DNA from: Blakeslea trispora
Lineage: Eukaryota > Mucoromycota > Mucoromycetes > Mucorales > Choanephoraceae
Assembly (NCBI GenBank): GCA_025331445.1
Contig: JAIWNE010000122.1
Span: 35,677 to 99,676 of the forward strand
Length of the DNA: 64,000 nucleotides
Direction of reading: 5' to 3'
The notes under the pieces were generated by a model. It saw only the letters and a list, made by a program, of their open reading frames with translations. It had not been told where the DNA came from and searched no databases. A program made the position numbers and the translations under genes. This document shows, piece by piece, positions 56,741 through 64,000 of the stretch; position 1 is the stretch's first letter; each line of letters begins with the position of its first letter.

Positions 56741-58450
56741 TTAAATCTTAAGAAGATATTCCACTTTCCAGTTAGTCATCAAGACTGAAAACATAGTTTT
56801 CCAGTGACCCATATGCTGCTCTTGTTTTGGCCTTGCCTTTTCCTTTGCCGTTGATGTCCGAGTTGTTTTCGTCATTCTCTCTTGGCACGTTAGATGCTTT
56901 CTCTTTCCTTTACCTTTTCTGTTGACTTTTGTTGAGCGTTTTCTTCTTTTGTCCTACAAAGATAAAGCAATCAAATATCAAAGATTAATCTAGACGAAGT
57001 TGCACAGAAAAAGCTTAAATTTACATTTTCCCTTTCATCTTCTAAATCTATAATGCTTGATGATCCTCTCTTTGAAGAAGATCTGCTGAGAAACGAGCTA
57101 CTCGAAGCTTCTTCATCTTATCAGTATTATTTTAGCACAAATGAAAGAAATGGATACTAGTTAGTATTGGCACTTAACTTTTTTCTTACAAAGACTTACT
57201 GGGAAGGTTATTATTCGCAAAAGTATTTATATCCTCTGATGTTGATGATTTAAAGTAAGAAGAAATTTTGATTTCTCTACGAGAGTCAGCGATATGTCTA
57301 TCCAAGGTTTGTTGAGAATTTCCTTCTGATTGAAGCATTGGAGAGACACTTCTAAGGTGTGAAAAACTAGGCCCTTCACCGAAACTTTCTTGGGTATCTG
57401 ACATAGATGATGCGCTAACAGACGAACAGTCACCTTGAATCGAAATGCCTTTCAAAGCACTAGCTATACTGATTCGATCTGTTACTATACTCGAATTGCT
57501 ATTGTCCTCAATTTCTTGAGCTTCAGGCTCATAAAGAAACCGAAGCTCTTCTGCTAGTGATTCGTTGTCAGAGCCAATGTATAGACCACTTCTAGAGACA
57601 CTATTTAACTCTTGTAACCTAGGCGAGCTTCTGGTAGAAATAGCAGCTTCAGTGTCGGACATATCTGCATTTTGCGGAAAATCTCTCTGGTTATCTTCTA
57701 ATACAGAATTTTCTTCTTCAGTGGATTCATCTGATGTTATTTCATCATCATCAGCATGCAATCGCTGCTCATCATTTTCATCTTCAAAATGAAGGTCTTC
57801 GTTATTGTTTGGATTTTCAAAGTCTAAAACAGAAAAGAATATTTATCGTAATGTAAATACGGGTGTCATATTATGTTAAAACAAAAAGCCACTACCTTGA
57901 TTCATTTCATAAAAATCTGAAGGACCAAATGGCTGCTTCAAAGATAAATTAACTACATAATAACCATCCTTCGCACTTTCTTGAATATCATTTGGTGATA
58001 TATCCGGATGAACTTTGCTTTTTATACTTTGGGGTATTAAAGGAATACATGGAATAATGCAAAGACTGAAGCAATTTAAATGAAACTTTTCCTCGACTAC
58101 TGCTCCAAGAAACGATCTTCCTATTTCCTGTTGTTGCATAGTACCTGTTACTGCGAGCATAAAGACCTCTTTTTGCTCCAAAAAAGTATCAATGCTCCAA
58201 CGTGCGTTATATTCTTTGAGTGCATTATCTAGCATAGTAACAGAACATGTAACTTTTATGCTATATTTTCTAGTTTGAGAAAATCTTGAGTATGTATGCA
58301 CAAAATTCGAAATTTGAAGACTTGTTAAGAGAGTAAATCTTACGCTGAACAAGCCTCGTATAGTAAAATGTAGACTTTATCATTGTCCTCATTGCAAGTG
58401 ACAGCTTGCGGAAAGCACATTCCAAAAAAAGTAGAAACAATAGACTGCAT
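56741..58450 (-). CDS. Full-length member of an unknown gene family (5 exons, about 469 aa)
   Basis: Exons in transcript order are 58450-58344, 58269-57896, 57823-57200, 57116-57025 and 56953-56741. Introns are 71-83 bp and all keep frame (one AAG acceptor at 57117). Residues 1-160 form a globular domain shared with 6545-6907 (EIGRSFLGAVVEEKFH, KVHPDISPN). Residues about 165-370 are acidic and Ser-rich, with EITSDESTEEEN and SSVSASSMSDTQESF. The C-terminus is very basic with DKRRKRS as a likely nuclear signal. In the last exon a second frame (ending YGSLENYVFSLDD) is also attractive, so the C-terminus is uncertain. Function is unknown; a nuclear protein is inferred. Confidence 0.72.
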
Positions 58451-60537
58451 TTTTGTATTTTCAACTGATGTATTTATATAGACTTTAGTTTTCGCTATTA
58501 GTTAAACAAAAAGTGGAAAAGAATTTGCTGTTGCATATTTATATGAAGAACAAACTGTGTATCACACACTTGTGAAACCATTGTTTGTAAGGTAATTAAA
58601 TAAGGATAAGACCACTAAAGAATATGGCTTTGGGAGTAATGCTTGCAAACGATTTTAGTGCATGTTCTAAGCTTGTATAATAATGAAACATTTCTCTTTT
58701 GAATCGATTGATATTTGGACACGAAAAGTACAATGCTTACTACTTTTAATTCTATGGAGCATAGTAAAGCATAGCCTGTAATAATGTGATAGACTTGTTT
58801 CTCTTCTTCACTCAAAACAAGTTTAAAGATTCATTTTGCTAATTCAATATACTATAAAACTCACTTTTCTAATAAGAAGCAAAACAGCCTTTAAAGAGTA
58901 TCATATCAGCAGAGCATGTAAATGGTGTAAATTAATTAGAAACACTGCATTAAATCAATGTTGCAACTTAAAGCGGTTTACATTAGATCTATAAAAGGTT
59001 TTTCCTAGTAATTTGGTCTTCTCATTTTCATTTTATATATGACTACAATAATGAAAATACCACTAGTATCAACAAAAGAAACATAGGCTTGGAACATGAC
59101 ATTTATTTTATTGTTCATAATATGTGTTGTATTTTTGCAGTGTAGAACAATTGATTAACTTTGTACATCCCAAATTGATTCCAATTCAACTTTGACTTAT
59201 TCTTTTTAACATTCAGATTGAACGAGCTTTTATTTGAAGTCATCACTGACATCGTATTAATTGCTTACCAGTTAAAAAACCTCAAGTACAGTTAGCTAAC
59301 TGTTCTGTTTGATTGTTTGTTTAAATATAACTTCTACCAATCATCTCTGATCCAATTTATAATCACTGACAATAGACTTTATACTTCACAAAAAGATGTA
59401 CACTATTGGTCAGAATACTATTTGTATGAGAAATTCAAGCAATACATCAATTCGAATATATAGAGTATTGCCTTTGATCTAATTAACTCCCTAAACTTAT
59501 TTTATTTTGATTGTATTGCATTTGATATCATCTAAATTATCAAAGAAGAGAGAATCAAACAGCTTATTAGTGCGCTGTGTTTATTGTTCTTGCTTTATAC
59601 ATTATAAAGTAAAACATTCACATACAACTAGCTTTTAGATCACTGTTCTATTACCCTGTTAGTAAAGGATTACGCTGCTTTTTATATCAATAAAAGACTT
59701 ACAGTCGATGAATATATAGCAGTTTTTCTTCATACGATTTTTGATAACTCAAACGACTGCTCAGAAGCTTCTGCTCTACAAATTGAACTTGTCAGCAAAC
59801 TAAAGAAGTAAATGAATTGAGAATAGAAAACAAGAGCAAGTGAGAAAATTATCAGGTAGCAAATAAGCTTGAGAATGATTAATAATTACTTTTCTTGAAT
59901 GATTTTTATCAGTGTCTAACTAAATTGTAGAAGGAAAAAAAATATGATGCGAAATATTAACAACACACTGGCTATTAGCCCTCTGCTAGAAATTCAAGAC
60001 TTTAACATTATTCATCTCCCAACAAAAAAATTAGACTTGGCAATAAGAGTGTCATTACTTTATCTTTATTTCAACAGCATCATGATTTATTAAACATTTT
60101 TTCTTGGTCAACTTACTTTGTCTGCACAACATCTTAATAAGTTCAAAAAACTCTTTTTGATATCTAATGCCAGCTAGTTTTGCTTGAACTTGTAAGAAAA
60201 ACAGTTAAATACGAGTGCATTTAAACCACGCATTGACTGTGAATTTTTTGTAAGAGTAAAGCAGTTTTCAAGTAGAGAAAGACTATGCTGTTTGCCTAAA
60301 ATTCTTATTAAAGGATCTCTTTACTCGTATACTCACTTTCTCACAATGAGCCGACATTGCGAATCACTCATCTAATATCATGACTTGTGTACTTCACGCT
60401 GCTGTGTATAGATGTATTGCAAGATAAAATGTGAATCTCTTTACTTCATTTTTGCTCTAAATACAATGGCCAAAAGACTAACCCATTTATCATGAGAATG
60501 GCTTACTTCAAAGAAGTATTGAATATTTTTCGGGAAT
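58451..60537. other. Gene-poor AT-rich DNA
   Basis: No supportable gene or repeat. The minus-strand frame 58615-58815 has no recognisable feature. Confidence 0.45.
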
Positions 60538-60563
60538 GGGGGGGAGACCCCCCCCAACCCCCC
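60538..60563. other. G7/C8/C6 homopolymer palindrome
   Basis: GGGGGGG, a four-base spacer, CCCCCCCC, AA and CCCCCC follow one another in otherwise AT-rich DNA, with (TTTTTC)n directly after. It can fold as a very stable hairpin. Confidence 0.9.
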
Positions 60564-60990
60564 TTTTTTCTTTTTCTTTTTCTTTTACATCAGATGAGGA
60601 AAATTACCATACACCACTTTTGATTTTCTCATCAAAGCATCCCTAGTTTTACCTGAATTATGACTTTACACTTAATGACATATAAAGATATTTCTAGAAC
60701 AAAAAAAAAAGAGACTCAAAAAGAGGGACTTACACATAGATTTTTTTCTTTTTTGCAAAAGCAAATGAACAAACAATCAGATCTTTTATCTGGATTGAGC
60801 AATTTCACTCTTTGAAAATTTCAACATGTCTAACATTAATAAACTGAATATTATCTATCGAGGACTAGTTAAATTTTACATCTTAAGGAGTTTTTAAGGT
60901 ATCCATAAAAACGATTGATAGAAATATAAAATCTGATCACTTTAGCTATTCTACAATGAAAGCATTTGATTTTTATTTTCATTTGAAAAA

Positions 60991-61040
60991 TTTACTCGAC
61001 ATATATGGAAGGTATACAACGTCCATATTTGTCGAGTAAA
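60991..61040. other. 19-bp inverted repeat built on TTTACTCGACA-ATATGGA
   Basis: Arms 60991-61009 and 61022-61040 pair with one mismatch around a 12-base loop. The left arm and loop closely match 20063-20090, 40 kb away, where the motif is not in a hairpin. Confidence 0.8.
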
Positions 61041-61105
61041 CTTAAAGGTGGTACTAAAACACTAAAAAAGGCGATTTTCTTAGCCCTAACTTTCCACACA
61101 ACTTA

Positions 61106-61998
61106 TTAAATGTTAACAATTACTTCTTTATTTATTTTGATCAATCGTTGACATCGTATTTTGATGCTTTCTTTGATTTTTTTTTCTAGTTTTTTAATAT
61201 CCATTTCAAGCTTTGTGTATACTGGATTGATGGGTGGATATACACAATCCTCTTCTACAATCAAAAGATTGCAATGATAATCCTCGAGTGGCAAAACAAT
61301 CGGCTTTCTTTCTTCAATGACACCACAGATTGGCACCATCAGAGTTGGCTTATTTTTTTTGTTGCTGTCCATGATTGTTACAGCAATCTTCTACGTGTCA
61401 GCAACAATCTGGCTGCACTCGATGCCATTGTACCAAAATTGGGAGGGACAGAAAGCATTGTTGTCATTCAATCCAAAAGAGAGAATGCTTCTTACCTTTT
61501 CGACGTCAAACCTATTTCTTTCGATTAAACAAAAAATCCATTATATGCTGACTTTACTATATACCTCATCTTCTTGTAAGTCTCCAAGTTTTCTTCAAAG
61601 GTCAGCATCATTTCCTTTTTGACTTGCATGTGTCGTGCGTTGTCATGGTAGATTCCATACGCAACTGCGTGGAACCCACAGTATTCAGAGGAAGGACTCA
61701 CAACTACACGCTTTTTGGCAGCATAAAGTGTGGTGTCAGCTTTATGCTTGCTGATCGACTGGAATTCTGGATGGTTGTGGGGGTTTTGCTTCTTACTGAG
61801 AATCCAAGAGAGCCCCTTCTTGGTAGACCTGTTGTAATGGACCTGAAAGCTACAGCTGGGAATCTTGCACTTGGCGTATACTTTCTGGTCAGTTTTAAGT
61901 CTAAACCCAATGAAATGTTTAGCTGTTAAGGGAATGTTCTGGAGAACGTAGTCAGCAACATCATGTTTGGTGAATGAGTTTGAGAGTTCGGGTTGCAT
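61106..61998 (-). pseudogene. Zinc-finger plus OTU-like protein related to the MULE C-terminus, one nonsense codon
   Basis: Two exons, 61998-61565 and 61511-61106, are joined by a 53-bp intron. An N-terminal WRKY-GCM1/FAR1-like finger has C44, C49, H74 and H76. Then an OTU-like domain follows with Cys107 in SSEYCGFHAVAYG, FWYNGIECSQIVADT and LPLEDYHCNLL. These align in order with CGYRALSYA, YWFQFPEMVQIAADT and LQLHNSHYYI of the MULE protein at 28118-31652. TAG at 61391-61393 interrupts directly after ADT, and the frame then continues to the end. There is no transposase core or SWIM finger between the two domains. It is a deletion derivative or a captured/domesticated form. Confidence 0.75.
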
Positions 61999-62534
61999 GT
62001 TGAGGTGAATGAGATTGCGCGTAAAGATAACTAAAGTAAATTAAAATAAAAACTTTTGTTTAGCCAAGGGTCATATACAGACTCAACAAACCGTATTCAA
62101 ACTGAGGTAAAAAAGTAGATGATACGATATTATGTGAAATGTAAAAAGTAATTTGAAAAAAAGCGGGTGTAACAGATTTCTTTTTTTTAAAAAATTGGGG
62201 ATCAGCGATACGTATTCATCAGCAAAACATTATTCTCCTTTAGCCAAACAACCTGAAGTTTCCTCTCAAATGAATGCAACAATGGTGAGGAAATTGCATG
62301 TGTAAAATTGTGTGAAGAAAAATGGATTTGAAGCGATGTTTAGCACATTTAAGACAAAAGGGTTATAATCAAGTCTGATAATGAATTTATTGTTCTTGTC
62401 AGATGATATCAGATAGCCGATTATAGTAATTGTGTACCTGTTGAGTAAGAAAATCTCAAACCTGTATATAATAATATGTTGACAGATTAATCGAATGCTC
62501 TTTCTACCTAAACTTAACAAAAAAAATATCAATT

Positions 62535-64000
62535 ATGTCTGAATCTCTTCTCCTCTGTTACTGTGATGAATGTCTCAACTTTCCTGACGAAGAAAGATGG
62601 TTGCCTCAGTATACTGTTCAGTATCACAAAGCAAACAATTTGTTTGGAGGCGTTGCCTTCAATGAGTGGGCTGCCATAAATGGTAAAGCATTTTATGGAA
62701 ATAAAAATGCAACATGTATGGTAACGCTATTGGTTTTTAGATGAGCAATTTTTTGACATGGCTGGCTTGTCTGAGCAAGATGTCAACAATGACATCGAAT
62801 TAATGGATGCTGATGGTAATAAAAAAACAAATAATTGAGGAATTCAATGTTAATTATTTTGCTACATAGATGATGAATTCATGGAAGAGGACTTCAGCAT
62901 CACGGCCACAGGTGAAGATGAAGAATGGCCTGAAGTTGCTACCTCTGCTTTTGAGCCTGAGGAGGTGACTACCGAAGTTGTTGAAATCGACGAAGTCGAT
63001 CAACTCGCTGACACTTTTGCTTCAAGTAAACTTTAATAAATAAACCTGTTTGATATTTCAACTAAACAATTCTTTTAAATCATGTCGATTATAGGCAAAG
63101 TTCCTTCTTCAGCAGCAGCTAAGATTCTCTTTGCTATGGTTGTCAAGCTTCACAACAAGTACACCACTCACGAAGGCACTGAGTATGTTATGGAATGCTT
63201 GAATCAAGTCATGGAAGAAACTGGCGACTCCTTCCGTTTCCCTAAGCGTGTGCCTACCTTCTTGAATCGTACTGCTCTCTCAATGGTAGTACGGAGGGTG
63301 TCAAGGCTTATGTTGTTTGTCCAAAGTGTCATGCTTTGCATGAAAAAACGGATGGTGCAGTCATCTGTGACAAGCCATGGCCAATGCATATTCATCCCGC
63401 AGCCTCTCTACTGTACTGGAGTCTCTTGGGTTGAACAACCGTGTTCCTGCAACTCTTGTCTCGTCAAGATGTATGCCTACTGCTCTGTCGAGGCTACTTT
63501 GAAAAAGTTTTTCAGAAGACGAGGTTTTGCTGACCAGCTTGCCCAGTGGAAACACCGTCGCTCTTTGGAAGGTACTATTTGGACCTGCAAGATGCTACCA
63601 TGTTCAAACTTTCAAGGCCTTGCCACTGATGCGGTTTCCTTTGCCATGAGTCTAACTACAACTTGCATGGCTTCAACATTGATTAATTTAGTCCTTTGAG
63701 CACAGTTACAGTGTGGGCTGTATCTACATGTCCATACTTAACTTGCCAAGAAGGATGGTCGCGACTTAAAGAACATGATCCTGGTTAGTGTGATCCCCGG
63801 CCTCAGTGAGCCTAGTACTACTGCCATCAACCATTATCTTCGACCTTTGGTGAATGAGCTTTGGTGTTGTTGAGAGGTGTAGATATGCCAGTCACCTTGC
63901 TCGATGGCAAGTTTTACAACAAAAGTCCGAGCAGCCATCTCCTTAATCAGTTGTGATTTGCCCGCAACAAAAAAGATAATTGGTAGCCTGTCCTACACGT
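62535..64000 (+). pseudogene. Second tnp2/Plavaka-like transposase gene, 5' part, runs off the window
   Basis: Exons 62535-62682, 62741-62815, 62870-63025 and from 63095 mirror the exon plan of the gene at 39324. Matching features include a Cys-containing start (LLCYCDECLNF), an acidic second part, then a LFAMVVKLHNKY/FRFPKRVPTF region and FFRRRGFADQLAQWKHRR, comparable to FFMRDGFAESLTLWKNRQ. After about 63600 the frame breaks repeatedly, although pieces equivalent to YSVGAIYLTI-NLPR and EPSTYQMNNYLRPLV are still readable to about 63860. The copy is degenerate and incomplete here. Confidence 0.75.

Overview
The window looks like a transposon-rich stretch of a fungal nuclear genome, most likely Mucoromycota (Mucorales-like). 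The DNA is AT-rich. Genes have many short introns (about 40-75 bp) with GTAAGT-type donors, CTAAC branch sites and YAG acceptors. There is a eukaryotic tRNA-Val gene, and the transposon mix (MULE, tnp2/Plavaka-like, Helitron, Ty3, APE-type LINE, Tc1) is typical of that phylum. The genus cannot be fixed from this sequence. No conserved housekeeping protein gene was recognised.

Layout. 1-6516: 3' part of a Ty3/gypsy element (protease, RT-RNase H, integrase, extra ORF, 3' LTR) with an apparently intact Tc1 element (622-1952) nested in it. 6545-6907: exon fragment of an unknown gene family whose full-length relative is at 56741-58450. 6919-9170: first copy of a decayed repeat, R1. 9445-17087: gene-poor AT-rich DNA with one copy of repeat R2 (13490-14310). 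17088-19606: 5'-truncated LINE with a 12-bp target duplication. 21370-26150: two more R1 copies head to head, one carrying a Tc1/mariner-type insertion (23047-24431) and a solo LTR (25069-25478). 26417-27031: Helitron helicase fragment. 27075-27902: inverted second copy of R2, entered at its edge by a MULE (27903-31819).

The MULE carries one gene of eight exons. All seven inferred introns keep the frame, giving 972 codons from a FAR1-like domain through the Mutator transposase and a SWIM finger to a C-terminal OTU-like cysteine protease. A tRNA-Val gene (31904-31977) follows directly, and a long two-ORF LINE (about 31978-37390) abuts its 5' end.

37400-48420 holds two copies of repeat B, a tnp2/Plavaka-like transposase gene (39324-42396), a convergent accessory gene (42725-43778), and two copies of repeat unit A. 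Unit A shows a conserved series of strong introns around exons without open frames, then a CCAAT-rich block, then a 38-bp tandem array. 50223-55595 holds a Helitron Rep/helicase gene and an adjacent 249-codon gene, both on the minus strand. 56741-58450 is the full-length unknown gene. 61106-61998 is a zinc-finger/OTU gene related to the end of the MULE protein. 62535-64000 is the start of a second tnp2/Plavaka-like gene.

Many genes have perfect introns but one or a few single-base frame breaks. This is either early decay or indel error in the assembly. Nested insertions give relative ages: gypsy before Tc1; R1 before the mariner-type element and the solo LTR; R2 before the MULE.
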